Positions 33,071 to 41,786 of a DNA stretch of 64,000 nucleotides are shown here, in pieces. The notes under the pieces were generated by a model, which saw nothing but the letters and a program-made list of their open reading frames with translations, searched no databases and had not been told where the DNA came from. This stretch comes from UBA7672 sp041398245. GTDB lineage: Bacteria; Pseudomonadota; Alphaproteobacteria; Caulobacterales; Hyphomonadaceae. Position 1 is the stretch's first letter, and the number at the start of each line of letters is the position of its first letter. Where the stretch lies: the NCBI GenBank assembly GCA_041398245.1, contig JAWKVC010000009.1:1-64000 (forward strand), written 5' to 3'. The translations under genes were made by a program, and so were the position numbers.

Positions 33071-33139
33071 AGTCTGCCGTTGATGCGAGCAGCCTCCGCG
33101 AGGCTGCGGGAAAGCTGCTGATTCACCAGCGGGAAATCC

Positions 33140-33160
33140 GTGTTCACGACTCGTGAACAC
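33140..33160. promoter_or_regulatory. perfect 21-base palindrome before the membrane-HTH gene
   Basis: GTGTTCACGA and its exact complement flank a single C. The dyad ends 22 bases before the chosen start codon of the next gene. It partly resembles parS in its TGTT...AACA ends but has a different centre. The simplest inference is an operator for the DNA-binding protein encoded directly downstream. Confidence 0.6.
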
Positions 33161-33181
33161 AGCGTCGGCATTTTCACGATC

Positions 33182-34183
33182 ATGATTCAACGCGCGTACA
33201 CATGGTCGTCGATCTTCGCCTGGGGTCTCACCCTGTCCGGCGCCATTCTGGCGACGGGCGGCGTCATCGGCATGTTCTGGCCGCAGCTGGATATCAGCTG
33301 GATCTGCATCATTGCGTTCGCGGGCATGATGGCGTTCGGCATCGGCCTCGTTAACACCTCGGCCGCCGGCGCCCTGCAGGCGATCAAGCATCGCAAGCCC
33401 GACGGGCGGCAGGTGGAGTGGGCCGTGCTCATTCCGGCGCTGGCATGCTGCGTTGGCTTCGTGTTCGCAACGAATGTCGGCGTGCATCTCGGCTGGGAGA
33501 TCGTGATCGCCAATGCTCCGGAGGGCGCGAAGCTGCCCCCCACCATGACGATCGACGCCGTGTTTTACATCTTCGCGTTCGCCAAGCCCGCGATGGCGTG
33601 GATCGTCGAGGGCCGCAAGACGATGGACGCCGAGGACTATGCCGCGCTGCGCGCGCGGCGGCAGAAAGAGGCTGCTGAAATCGCCGAGGCCGAAATGATC
33701 CGCGCCGAATTCGCGCGGGCGGCGGCTGCGACCTTCGCCGAACAGGCGTCCGAGCCCGCGGAAATCGTCGAGACCGTGCAAGCCCCGGAAGCGCCAGCGC
33801 CGGAACAACCGGCGGAAGCGGCAGCGCCTGTCGTGCAGCAGGGGGCCGCTCCCGATGCGCCGAAGCCCCGCGCGCCGCGCGCCAAGCGCAAGCCCAAGAC
33901 CGTCGAGGAACAACGCGCTGCCGCCATGAAGGCCGCCGCCAAGCGCGTCGCCCAGTATCGCGAGCAGTTCATGGACCGCGTCACCGATATCGAGCAGGCC
34001 CGGCTGGATCAGGCGCTGACTGTCCGGCAGATCGCCGAGGCCTGCGATGAACTGATGCGGCGCGGCGAACAGCCGAGCTTCCGCCGCGCGGCGGAAATCC
34101 TCGGCGTGTCGCAATTCCGCGTCGAGAAGGTGTGGCCGATCGGCGTGCCGCTCGACGGCACCGGCGAAGTGCGGGCGGCGTAA
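33182..34183 (+). CDS. membrane protein with C-terminal helix-turn-helix (DUF2637-like)
   Basis: A 333-residue protein with four predicted transmembrane helices in the first 145 residues (WSSIFAWGLTLSGAILATGG; IICIIAFAGMMAFGIGLV-like segment; VLIPALACCVGFVFATNVGV; DAVFYIFAFAKPAMAWIV). A charged coiled-coil (residues 155-185), an Ala/Pro-rich linker and a basic stretch (PRAKRKPKTVEEQR) follow. The last 50 residues contain a helix-turn-helix-like unit (RRAAEILGVSQFRVEKVW). This resembles DUF2637-type membrane DNA-binding proteins, though assignment is tentative. The start is placed after the 21-base palindrome; an upstream GTG inside the palindrome is possible. Confidence 0.7.
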   Translation: MIQRAYTWSSIFAWGLTLSGAILATGGVIGMFWPQLDISWICIIAFAGMMAFGIGLVNTSAAGALQAIKHRKPDGRQVEWAVLIPALACCVGFVFATNVGVHLGWEIVIANAPEGAKLPPTMTIDAVFYIFAFAKPAMAWIVEGRKTMDAEDYAALRARRQKEAAEIAEAEMIRAEFARAAAATFAEQASEPAEIVETVQAPEAPAPEQPAEAAAPVVQQGAAPDAPKPRAPRAKRKPKTVEEQRAAAMKAAAKRVAQYREQFMDRVTDIEQARLDQALTVRQIAEACDELMRRGEQPSFRRAAEILGVSQFRVEKVWPIGVPLDGTGEVRAA

Positions 34184-34190
34184 CCGCCCA

Positions 34191-34994
34191 CTAGCCTTCG
34201 CACACCCGATTGGCTGCGAAGACAGCAACATATTCTGCCATCGTCGACAGGCCGACTGAGGCGCGCAGGTCGTCGATGCGAGCAGGGTCTTCCAGTGTGT
34301 TGACTTCCCACCTGTCCTCGCCAGCTATGCAGCGACCCTGCGTCCCGTAGCGCTGCGGACGATCGGCAGCGGAAGCAACACGGTCGAAGAGATAGGCGAA
34401 ATCCTGCGCATCGACCTCCCCTATTGCAACCATCGGCTCCATGAGGATGACCACACGTTCCTGAAAAGCGGCGTCACGATCTGCATGCTGGATCAGGAGC
34501 CAGGCAAAGTGAGCAGCGCCTCCGCCAACTTCGGATTTCGGCATCCATCCGTCTCGTCTATCGACTTCCGCCTTCAGGAAGTCGGTGTTGCTCTTGTCGA
34601 TCTGCTCGATCTGTCGCCAGACAAGCAAGTGGAAGCCGCCGACATCCTCGGGCCCTAAGCCAAGCTCTTCGGCAGTCGCGATGTTGACCCCCGAACGCCA
34701 GAACTGGTCTTGCGCCGCGCGAAGGAAGAGCTCGCGGTTCCAGGCAGATTCATCCTCGCGCGCGCCCTGCAGCAATTGTTCGATCTCAACGAAGTGCGGC
34801 GCCTGATCGACTGAAGGCGGGGCTGCAGTGCGAGGGGCCAGCGCGGAGTAACGTTCAAACGCTTCACGGGCTGAATCAGATACTGCCTGCTCCGCTTCAG
34901 GGAATGCGGAGGTTTCCGGCGATAACACAGGCTGAGCGCAGGCCGAGACAAAGACCAGACCGATGAACGCCGCGGCCCGCTTCGCGGATTGCAT
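34191..34994 (-). CDS. DUF6624-type lipoprotein
   Basis: A 267-residue protein with a lipoprotein signal (VFVSAC, Cys19). The C-terminal half shows the recurring pattern of the DUF6624 family: LLIQHADRDAAFQERVVILMEPMVAIGEVDAQDFAYLFDRVASAADRPQRYGTQG. The function is unknown. It starts two bases after the stop of the ettA gene on the same strand and is probably read through from it. It ends convergently, 7 bases from the membrane-HTH gene. Codon use looks somewhat less GC-biased than in neighbours. Confidence 0.75.
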   Translation of the reverse strand: MQSAKRAAAFIGLVFVSACAQPVLSPETSAFPEAEQAVSDSAREAFERYSALAPRTAAPPSVDQAPHFVEIEQLLQGAREDESAWNRELFLRAAQDQFWRSGVNIATAEELGLGPEDVGGFHLLVWRQIEQIDKSNTDFLKAEVDRRDGWMPKSEVGGGAAHFAWLLIQHADRDAAFQERVVILMEPMVAIGEVDAQDFAYLFDRVASAADRPQRYGTQGRCIAGEDRWEVNTLEDPARIDDLRASVGLSTMAEYVAVFAANRVCEG

Positions 34995-34996
34995 GG

Positions 34997-36661
34997 CTAC
35001 CGCGCGAACTTCTTGAACGTCGGGCGCTTGGGTTCGACCGCGTCGGCGCCGAGGCGGCGTTTCTTGTCTTCGAGGTAAGACGAGAAATCGCCTTCGAACC
35101 ATTCGACATGGCTGTCGCCTTCGAAGGCGAGGATGTGCGTCGCGATGCGATCGAGGAACCAGCGGTCGTGGCTGATGATAACGGCGCAACCGGGGAAGTC
35201 CTCAAGCGCCGCTTCAAGCGCCTGTAGCGTCTCCACGTCGAGGTCGTTGGTCGGTTCGTCGAGCAGGAGGACGTTGCCGCCTTCCTTCAGCATTTTCGCG
35301 AGGTGGACGCGATTACGTTCACCGCCCGACAGCTGGCCGACTTTCTTCTGCTGGTCGCCGCCCTTGAAGTTGAAGGCGCCGACATAGGCGCGGCTCGGCT
35401 GTTCGACGCCGCCGATATCCATGATGTCGAGACCGCCGGAGACTTCCTGCCAGACGGTGTTCTTGTCATTGAGCGAGTCACGGCTCTGGTCGATGTAGCC
35501 AAGCTTCACCGTCTCGCCGACCTTGAAGGTTCCGCCATCGGGCTCTTCCCGGCCGGTGATCATCTTGAACAGCGTCGTCTTGCCCGCGCCGTTCGGGCCG
35601 ATGACGCCGACAATGCCGCCGGGCGGCAGCTTGAAGGAGAGGTCTTCCATCAGAAGCTTGTCGCCAAACGCCTTGTTGAGATGTTCCGCCTCGATGACGA
35701 CCGAGCCGAGGCGCGGACCGGGCGGGATGCGGATCTGGGCGGTCGTGATCTTCTCGCGTTCCGCCTTGGACGCCATTTCCTCGTAGGCGCTGATGCGGGC
35801 CTTTGACTTGGCCTGGCGGGCCTTGGCCGACGAGCGGACCCATTCGAGTTCGCGCGCCATGGATTTCTGGCGGCCCGCTTCCTCGCGCGCTTCCTGGGCA
35901 AGGCGCTTGGCCTTCTTCTCAAGCCAGACCGAGTAGTTGCCCTCGTAGGGGATGCCCTGCCCGCGATCGAGCTCGAGGATCCAGCTGGTGATCTGGTCGA
36001 GGAAGTAACGGTCGTGGGTGACGAGGATGACGCAGCCGGGGAAGTTGGACAGGTAGTTCTGGAGCCACGCCACCGATTCAGCGTCGAGGTGGTTGGTCGG
36101 TTCGTCCATCAGGATCATGTCAGGCTTGGACAGGAGCAGCTGACAGATGGCGGCGCGGCGGATCTCGCCGCCCGACAGCTTGGTGACGTCCGCATCGCCG
36201 GGCGGGCAGCGTAGCGCTTCCATCGCCATCTCGATCTTGGAATCGATGTCCCACGCATCAGCCGCGTCGATCTGTTCCTGGAGCTTGGTCATCTGCTCCA
36301 TCAGCTCGTCGGTGTACTCCTCGCCGAGCCTGGCCGAGATGGCGTTGAATTCATCGACCATCTGCTTCTCGGGGCATTTGGCCGCGATGTTGTGGAACAC
36401 GTCCATCGACGGATCGAGCCGGGGCTCCTGTGGCAGGTAGCCGATCTTGATCCCGTCGGCGGGCTTGGCCTCGCCGAGAATCTCGGTGTCTTCGCCGGCC
36501 ATGATGCGCAGCAGGGTGGACTTACCCGAGCCGTTGACGCCGACGATCCCGATCTTGGCGTCGGGCAGGAAGTGCAGACGGATGTTCTCGAAGACTTTTT
36601 TGCCGCCAGGATAGATCTTGGTCAGGCCGTCGAGATGATAGACATATTGATAGGCGGGCAT
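34997..36661 (-). CDS. ettA: energy-dependent translational throttle protein EttA
   Basis: A 554-residue ABC-F protein with two ATP-binding cassettes and no membrane part. Walker A motifs are GVNGSGKST (residues 40-48) and GPNGAGKTT; signatures are LSGGEIRRAA and LSGGERNRVH; Walker B segments are MILMDEPTNHLD and VLLLDEPTNDLD. The linker between domains contains the EttA-type arm/P-site tRNA-interaction region. EttA binds the ribosomal E site and slows the first elongation step when ATP is low. Length and overall pattern match EttA better than Uup or YheS. Confidence 0.95.
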   Translation of the reverse strand: MPAYQYVYHLDGLTKIYPGGKKVFENIRLHFLPDAKIGIVGVNGSGKSTLLRIMAGEDTEILGEAKPADGIKIGYLPQEPRLDPSMDVFHNIAAKCPEKQMVDEFNAISARLGEEYTDELMEQMTKLQEQIDAADAWDIDSKIEMAMEALRCPPGDADVTKLSGGEIRRAAICQLLLSKPDMILMDEPTNHLDAESVAWLQNYLSNFPGCVILVTHDRYFLDQITSWILELDRGQGIPYEGNYSVWLEKKAKRLAQEAREEAGRQKSMARELEWVRSSAKARQAKSKARISAYEEMASKAEREKITTAQIRIPPGPRLGSVVIEAEHLNKAFGDKLLMEDLSFKLPPGGIVGVIGPNGAGKTTLFKMITGREEPDGGTFKVGETVKLGYIDQSRDSLNDKNTVWQEVSGGLDIMDIGGVEQPSRAYVGAFNFKGGDQQKKVGQLSGGERNRVHLAKMLKEGGNVLLLDEPTNDLDVETLQALEAALEDFPGCAVIISHDRWFLDRIATHILAFEGDSHVEWFEGDFSSYLEDKKRRLGADAVEPKRPTFKKFAR

Positions 36662-36820
36662 CGTCTGTCCTTCAGGGGGAGGTCGCGGCAGCTAGATGGC
36701 AGCCCGGCGGCTCTGGATCAAGCGATGGCATGGTTTTGCGGGCGCCGCCGTCTGCCTTCCCGGCTTGAGTTTGCCGGCCCTTTTGGCGATAGCTACCGGG
36801 TCAACAGGGGACAACTCCAG

Positions 36821-37318
36821 ATGTTCAGGTTTTTCAACGTGCTTGGCGCCTTCGTCGCGCTTGGCGCGGCAATGATCTTCGCCACGGCGCCAGCCAGCGC
36901 CCAGGATCTCAATGTCGTCACGCCCGAGGACATGGCGACTGCATTGGACGGCCTTGGCATGGACGTGCAGTTCGAATCGCTGAGCGACGCCGAAGGGCCG
37001 GTTCTCAGCTCGGAGGCGTCCGGGTTCCATTTCCTCGTTTCTTTCGAGGCCTGTGACGATGACGGCGAGGAATGCGAGCTGATCGTGTTCCGCTGCGGTC
37101 TCGCCATGGCGCCGGAGGATCAGCCCGATCTTGAGCTCCTGAATGTCTGGAATGACACGCGCTGGGGCAAAGCCAAGATGGACGAAGAGGGCGATCCGTG
37201 GATCATCCTCGAGATCAACACCGTAGGCGGCCTGACGGAGGACAACCTGACGGATACGATCCAGTGGTGGACTACACTGATGGACGAGTTCGCGGACTTC
37301 GTGGGATTCGAGAAATAG
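36821..37318 (+). CDS. YbjN-domain exported protein
   Basis: A 165-residue protein with a signal peptide (residues 1-27, ending ASAQ) and a YbjN-type domain (VTPEDMATALDGLGMDVQFE through ILEINTVGGLTEDNLTDTIQWWTTLMDEFADFV). Four Cys in CDDDGEECELIVFRC could form disulphides. In E. coli, cytosolic YbjN influences stress responses; exported YbjN-like proteins have unknown roles. The stop overlaps the GTG start of the following lipoprotein gene. Confidence 0.82.
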   Translation: MFRFFNVLGAFVALGAAMIFATAPASAQDLNVVTPEDMATALDGLGMDVQFESLSDAEGPVLSSEASGFHFLVSFEACDDDGEECELIVFRCGLAMAPEDQPDLELLNVWNDTRWGKAKMDEEGDPWIILEINTVGGLTEDNLTDTIQWWTTLMDEFADFVGFEK

Positions 37319-38094
37319 TGCGCGGAACCGTCATACCGGCGGCGCTCGCAGCCGCGCTTGTGACGTCCGGTTGCGGCGAGGCGCCTGCGGATACGGCAAG
37401 CGCGGTGAACGTGTCGGCGGGGGCGACGCCGGCCAGCGCTTCATCTTCTGCCGCAGACTGCGCAAACGGGGCGCTGCTGCCGGTGACGGGACTGTGCAAC
37501 AACGCTGACCGGTCGCTGTTTCTCGCAACCGACGACACCATTGAGACATTCGCCACGCGCTGCCTGTGGCGGACGGAAGAAGTGCAGTTGTCGCCAGACG
37601 ACGCGCTGGTGTTCCGCACGCAGGACTGCTCGCCGGAAGGATGGGTGCGGACCGTCTACAGCCACGTCTCCGACTATCTGAAATACCGTATGGATGGTAC
37701 GCCCGAGGATCAGGCGCGGTTTGCGTTGCAGATCGTGCCGCTGAGCGCCGGCGAGACACCGGAAGACGCCGCGATGAAAACCCTCGATCAGGCGCCGGAG
37801 GACCAGCGCAGCCGCTGTCACGTCGTGAAACTGGAAGGCCTGAAACTGACCGGAGAGACATTCCGGCTGGAGCCGGGACCCGCTTTGAAGGCCGAGCTGG
37901 AGGCGCTTTCAGGCGGCGAGCCGTATGACGCCTGCGGGCCGAACGGCTTCACGATGGATGCGGTTCAGTTCTGGGAAGGCCGCCCGAAAGTAGCGCTGTT
38001 CCACATGCTGGGTCAGGACACGCCACCCTGGGATCCGACGAGCTTCACCTTCTATCACCGCGCGGCGGATGGACGGTGGGCGAAGGTGGGATAG
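37318..38094 (+). CDS. lipoprotein of unknown function
   Basis: A 258-residue lipoprotein starting with GTG, which shares its G with the upstream TAG stop. The signal ends in TSGC (Cys20), followed by a Ser/Ala-rich spacer. The mature domain contains several Cys (residues near 62, 76, 97, 116) that suggest disulphides, and WRTEEVQLSPDDALVFRTQDC. No family is recognised. The coupling with the YbjN-type gene suggests joint expression in the envelope. Confidence 0.72.
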   Translation: MRGTVIPAALAAALVTSGCGEAPADTASAVNVSAGATPASASSSAADCANGALLPVTGLCNNADRSLFLATDDTIETFATRCLWRTEEVQLSPDDALVFRTQDCSPEGWVRTVYSHVSDYLKYRMDGTPEDQARFALQIVPLSAGETPEDAAMKTLDQAPEDQRSRCHVVKLEGLKLTGETFRLEPGPALKAELEALSGGEPYDACGPNGFTMDAVQFWEGRPKVALFHMLGQDTPPWDPTSFTFYHRAADGRWAKVG

Positions 38095-38114
38095 ACAGCC
38101 GGCGCGGGTTCGCG

Positions 38115-38609
38115 TCAGCCAGCCATCATCGCACGGCACACCGCCTCCAGGCCGCGCGCATCAACGTCATCGAAGGCTGCAAACCCGGTCGAGTCGACGT
38201 CGAGCACGGCGACAAGCTCGCCGGCGGGATCGAACACGGGAACGACAATCTCGGAGTTCGAGCGGCTATCGCACGCGATGTGACCGGGAAAGGAATGAAC
38301 GTCGGGCACAATGACCGTCTCGCGCGCAAGCGCGGCCGCACCGCAAACGCCCTTGCCGAAGGGGATGCGAAGGCAGCCGAGCGTGCCCTGATACGGGCCG
38401 ACAACCAGCTCGCGCGGCTTCAGCGGGTCGACTTCGTAGAAGCCGCACCAGAAGAAGCGATCGCCGAATGCTGCCTTGAGCAGCGAGACGGTGGTCGCGT
38501 AGCGCGCAGTGCGTGATGTTTCGCCGGCGACAACGCCGGACACTTCGGAGACAAGTTCGGTATAGGCGGTCGCCTTGTCCGCCGAATAGGCGGTCTGCGC
38601 CTCAGCCAT
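38115..38609 (-). CDS. msrC: free methionine-(R)-sulfoxide reductase (GAF fold)
   Basis: A 164-residue GAF-domain protein that fits the fRMsr/MsrC family, which reduces free Met-R-SO. Diagnostic segments are WCGFYEV, GPYQGTLGCLRIPFGKGVCGAA with two of the three redox Cys, and VPDVHSFPGHIACDSRSNSEIVVP with the third. All three catalytic/resolving cysteines seem present. It is convergent with the lipoprotein gene and lies three bases downstream of the MarR gene on the same strand, suggesting co-regulation under oxidative stress. Confidence 0.9.
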   Translation of the reverse strand: MAEAQTAYSADKATAYTELVSEVSGVVAGETSRTARYATTVSLLKAAFGDRFFWCGFYEVDPLKPRELVVGPYQGTLGCLRIPFGKGVCGAAALARETVIVPDVHSFPGHIACDSRSNSEIVVPVFDPAGELVAVLDVDSTGFAAFDDVDARGLEAVCRAMMAG

Positions 38610-38612
38610 CGC

Positions 38613-39023
38613 CTAGGATGCCTTGGCGAGGCGGCCGTAGAGCGCTTCCAGCGTGGCGGCGAGTTCACGCTGCTTGTCGGCGCTCAGATCTTCGATCGCA
38701 GCGGTGAGGCGATGGACGGGATCGTGTTCGAGCAGCGCACGGCCCGTCGTGGTGAGGTCGATGCGGCGCACGCGGCGATCCTCGGGATCGGCGCGGACAA
38801 CAACAAGATCCTTGCGCGCCAGCGAAGAGACCGCGCGAGACGCGGGGGCATGCGTAACGCCGAGATAGCTGGCGACGCCGCCAACGGTACGCGCCTGTCG
38901 GCCGGCGCGGGCGAGATAGCGGAGCACGGCCCACTGGCCTGCATGAATGGCTCGCGGTCCACGCGAGTCATAGACCGCACGGGCGGTTTGCTCGAGCAAA
39001 CGGGCCACAATGCTGGCATCCAT
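38613..39023 (-). CDS. MarR family transcriptional regulator
   Basis: A 136-residue winged-helix regulator. The DNA-binding part includes LGVTHAPASRAVSSLARKDLVV followed by the wing DPEDRRVRRIDLT, the classic MarR signature with DxRxxR. The start at 39023 follows GGGGAGAG; an earlier in-frame ATG would add 20 unlike residues. It probably controls itself and the msrC gene just downstream. Confidence 0.9.
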   Translation of the reverse strand: MDASIVARLLEQTARAVYDSRGPRAIHAGQWAVLRYLARAGRQARTVGGVASYLGVTHAPASRAVSSLARKDLVVVRADPEDRRVRRIDLTTTGRALLEHDPVHRLTAAIEDLSADKQRELAATLEALYGRLAKAS

Positions 39024-39349
39024 TAGTACGCTCTCCCCTATCCAGACGCCGGCTTGCGAGGTTGCTTCTGACCCCAAGTCCATCGTCAGCCGGGCGATCT
39101 GTTATCGCCAGTAGCACTTAAGCATGTTGCTGATACGTCAATTCGCCCACTATTCATAGTAAACTTAGGTTTATTCTTAAGTCCAATACCTGAATATCCA
39201 CTCGTTTCTTTCGATTGACGTTCAGGAAATTGGTTAAAATCTGCTATGCGTTTATTAACAAATGCGGTGTCGGTCGTGTAATACTTCAATATAGTTTGTA
39301 TCGCGCGAACAAATCCAAGTAATAGCTTGTCCGAATACTTGAGGACAGT
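39024..39349. other. AT-rich stretch next to tRNA-Gly, probable foreign relic
   Basis: From about 39100 to the tRNA 3' end at 39350 the sequence turns strongly AT-rich compared with both flanks. The minus frame stays open through this stretch and would encode residues such as FVRAIQTILKYYTTDTAFVNKRIADF, but has no start of its own or known homology. tRNA 3' ends are common integration sites, so I infer a remnant of an integrated element. I found no direct repeat of the tRNA end at the other border. Confidence 0.45.
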
Positions 39350-39423
39350 TGGAGCGGGTGAAGGGAATCGAACCCTCGTCGTAAGCTTGGGAAGCTTCTG
39401 CTCTACCATTGAGCTACACCCGC
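39350..39423 (-). tRNA. tRNA-Gly (CCC)
   Basis: 74 bases on the minus strand. Acceptor GCGGGTG/CACCCGC, discriminator T and encoded CCA, D-arm GCTC/GAGC, anticodon loop TTCCCAA with anticodon CCC, T-arm GAGGG-TTCGATT-CCCTT. The outermost anticodon stem pair is G-A, otherwise regular. The element adjoins an AT-rich tract at its 3' side. Confidence 0.92.
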
Positions 39424-39614
39424 GCGACGGGCTCTCTAGCATTCAATGTTCCCGCTTTCCATTGGCTTGAATTGCGCCACTGCGTGTCATTTGCAAGAAA
39501 ATTGGAAACCAGGTATCCAGAACGATGCGCTCCATCAAGCCCGCAAACGATATTCGTTGCCGCTTCGCGCATTTCTTCTTGACCGGACAATCGACGCTGT
39601 CCTGAGGTTGTTCG

Positions 39615-41066
39615 ATGGCCAACCCCGGGGCTTTTGTCATTTTTGGCGCGACGGGCGATCTGGCCCGGCGGATGCTGTTCCCTTCCCTTTATTTTCTGGA
39701 CGCTGACGGCCTGCTGCCGGCGGGCCTCACGATTATCGGCGCAGCGCGCACGCCCCATAGCGACACCGAATTCCGCGGCCAGGTCGAAGAATGGGTCCGG
39801 GAAAGGGCCGGCGCCTTCTTTTCGGAAGAAGCGTGGGAAAGTTTCGCCAAGCGACTGTCCTACGCAGCCGGCGACTCCACCCAGCCCGAGAGCTACAAGG
39901 TGCTGGCCGGCAAGATGAAAGGCGCAAAGGGTGGCGCGCTGTTCTATCTGTCGACGTCGCCCGCGCTCTACATCCCGATCGTGAAGGGTCTGGCGTCGGT
40001 TGGACTGGCCGCGCCGCCCAATGGCGTGATCGTCGAAAAGCCGATCGGCAACAGCGGCAAGACCTGCGACGAGATCAACAGCGCGATTGCCGAGCACTTC
40101 CCGGAAAACCGGACGTTCCGCATCGACCACTATCTTGGCAAGGAGACGGTGCAGAACCTGATCGCTCTGCGCTTTGCCAACACGCTGTTCGAGCCGTTGT
40201 GGGACCGTCATTCGGTCGATCATGTGCAGATCACGGTGGCTGAAACGCTCGGGGTCGAAGGGCGGTTCGGCTACTATGACGACTATGGCGCGACGCGCGA
40301 CATGGTTCAGAATCACCTGCTCCAATTGCTCTGCCTGATCGCCATGGAGCCGCCGTCGGACATGCGGCCCGAGACGATGCACGGCGAAAAGGTGAAGGTG
40401 CTGCGTTCGCTGCGGCCGGTCCGCGATTCCGAACTGCTCGAGAAGACCGCGCGTGGCCAGTACAAGCGCGGCGTGGCTGATGGAAAGAGCGTGCCGGGCT
40501 ACACCGAGGAAGAAGGCGGCAAGCCGTCAGACACGGAGACGTTTGTCGCCCTGTGCGCGCATGTCGACAACTGGCGCTGGGCGGGCGTTCCCTTCTACCT
40601 CCGCACCGGCAAGCGCATGCCAATCCGCCATTCGCAGATTGTGATCGAGTTCCGCGATGTTCCGCACTCGATCTTTACCGGCGCGCCGCTGATGCCGAAC
40701 CGGCTGGTGATCACGCTGCAGCCGGAAGAAGCGATCTCGCTGACGATCATGAACAAGACACCGACGCTGTCGCAGAGCGGCTACGAGCTTCAGCCACTGT
40801 CGCTGAACCTCTCGCTGATCGACGCCTTCAAGGGCGAGAAGCGGCGGCGCATCGCCTATGAACGACTCCTGCTTGAGGCGATCTCCGGCAATTCGACGCT
40901 CTTCGTCCATCGCGACGAGGCGGACGCCGCGTGGATGTGGATCGACCGGATCATTGAAGGCTGGACACGCACAGGCCTCAAGCCCGCGCCCTATCCAGCC
41001 GGAAGCTGGGGCCCGGCCGGCGCGTTCGCACTGACCGAACGCAATGGCCATAGCTGGCATGAGTGA
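39615..41066 (+). CDS. zwf: glucose-6-phosphate 1-dehydrogenase
   Basis: A 483-residue NAD(P)+-dependent enzyme converting glucose-6-phosphate to 6-phosphogluconolactone. The cofactor motif is FGATGDLARR (residues 8-17) and the substrate/active-site segment RIDHYLGKE is intact. It is the entry step of the Entner-Doudoroff pathway, whose other genes (pgl overlapping its stop, edd-eda 5.7 kb on) are in this window. The stop overlaps the start of pgl. Confidence 0.97.
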   Translation: MANPGAFVIFGATGDLARRMLFPSLYFLDADGLLPAGLTIIGAARTPHSDTEFRGQVEEWVRERAGAFFSEEAWESFAKRLSYAAGDSTQPESYKVLAGKMKGAKGGALFYLSTSPALYIPIVKGLASVGLAAPPNGVIVEKPIGNSGKTCDEINSAIAEHFPENRTFRIDHYLGKETVQNLIALRFANTLFEPLWDRHSVDHVQITVAETLGVEGRFGYYDDYGATRDMVQNHLLQLLCLIAMEPPSDMRPETMHGEKVKVLRSLRPVRDSELLEKTARGQYKRGVADGKSVPGYTEEEGGKPSDTETFVALCAHVDNWRWAGVPFYLRTGKRMPIRHSQIVIEFRDVPHSIFTGAPLMPNRLVITLQPEEAISLTIMNKTPTLSQSGYELQPLSLNLSLIDAFKGEKRRRIAYERLLLEAISGNSTLFVHRDEADAAWMWIDRIIEGWTRTGLKPAPYPAGSWGPAGAFALTERNGHSWHE

Positions 41067-41778
41067 TGGGCTGGCACGCATGAGCACCGCCTCGAGTCAC
41101 GAAGAAAGCTTCTTCCCGGACCGGAAGCGACTCTTCTCCGGGCTCACGCAGGATTTCCAGGACAGGCTGACAGAGATCGTCCGCAAGCGCCGCAAGGCTT
41201 CACTGGCGCTTGCGGGCGGAACGACGCCAGGGCCGCTCTATGAGGCGCTGTCGAACGCGCCGCTTCCCTGGGAGAAGGTGTCAGTCACGGTGACGGACGA
41301 GCGCTGGGTGAGCCCTGAGGATCCAGCATCGAACGAGTTCCTGATCCGCGACATGCTGCTGAAACGACGGGCAGCGGCGGCGACCTTCATTCCTTTCAAG
41401 ACGAACCACGCCAAGGCATCTGGCGGCGCGGCGACAGCGGAGAAGCGGATTGCGCCGATCATGCCGTTCGACATCTGCCTGATCGGCATGGGATCTGACG
41501 GCCACATCGCTTCGCTGATCCCCGGGGCCGAGGGCTATGGAGCCGCCGCCGACCCGGAGGGGACGAAGAAGATCGCGGGCATCCACGCGCCGGGCGCAGC
41601 CGGCGCGCCGGAACGCATGACGCTGACGCTGACCGGCCTGCTCTCCTCCCGGAGGATCGTTGTGCTGTTCATGGGTCAGGACAAACTCAGCGTCTACAAC
41701 GAAGCCAAGGCGGGCGAAGGCTCGTCGCCACTGAAGGACCTGCTGGCTCAGAAGAAGGTTCCGGTTCACGCCTTCTGA
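41059..41778 (+). CDS. pgl: 6-phosphogluconolactonase
   Basis: Hydrolyses 6-phosphogluconolactone. Family motifs are LALAGGTTPGPLYEAL, VTVTDERWVSPEDPASNEFLIR and the active-site LIGMGSDGHIASLIPG. About 239 residues. Three in-frame ATGs (41044, 41059, 41080) are possible; the one at 41059 overlaps the zwf stop by 8 bases and is favoured for coupling, but no strong ribosome site distinguishes them. Confidence 0.94.
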   Translation: MSDGLARMSTASSHEESFFPDRKRLFSGLTQDFQDRLTEIVRKRRKASLALAGGTTPGPLYEALSNAPLPWEKVSVTVTDERWVSPEDPASNEFLIRDMLLKRRAAAATFIPFKTNHAKASGGAATAEKRIAPIMPFDICLIGMGSDGHIASLIPGAEGYGAAADPEGTKKIAGIHAPGAAGAPERMTLTLTGLLSSRRIVVLFMGQDKLSVYNEAKAGEGSSPLKDLLAQKKVPVHAF

Positions 41779-41786
41779 AGCCGTAG

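Noticed and set aside
33140..33160. Palindrome considered as parS
   Set aside because: The ends resemble parS but the centre and length differ, and no parA/parB genes are near.
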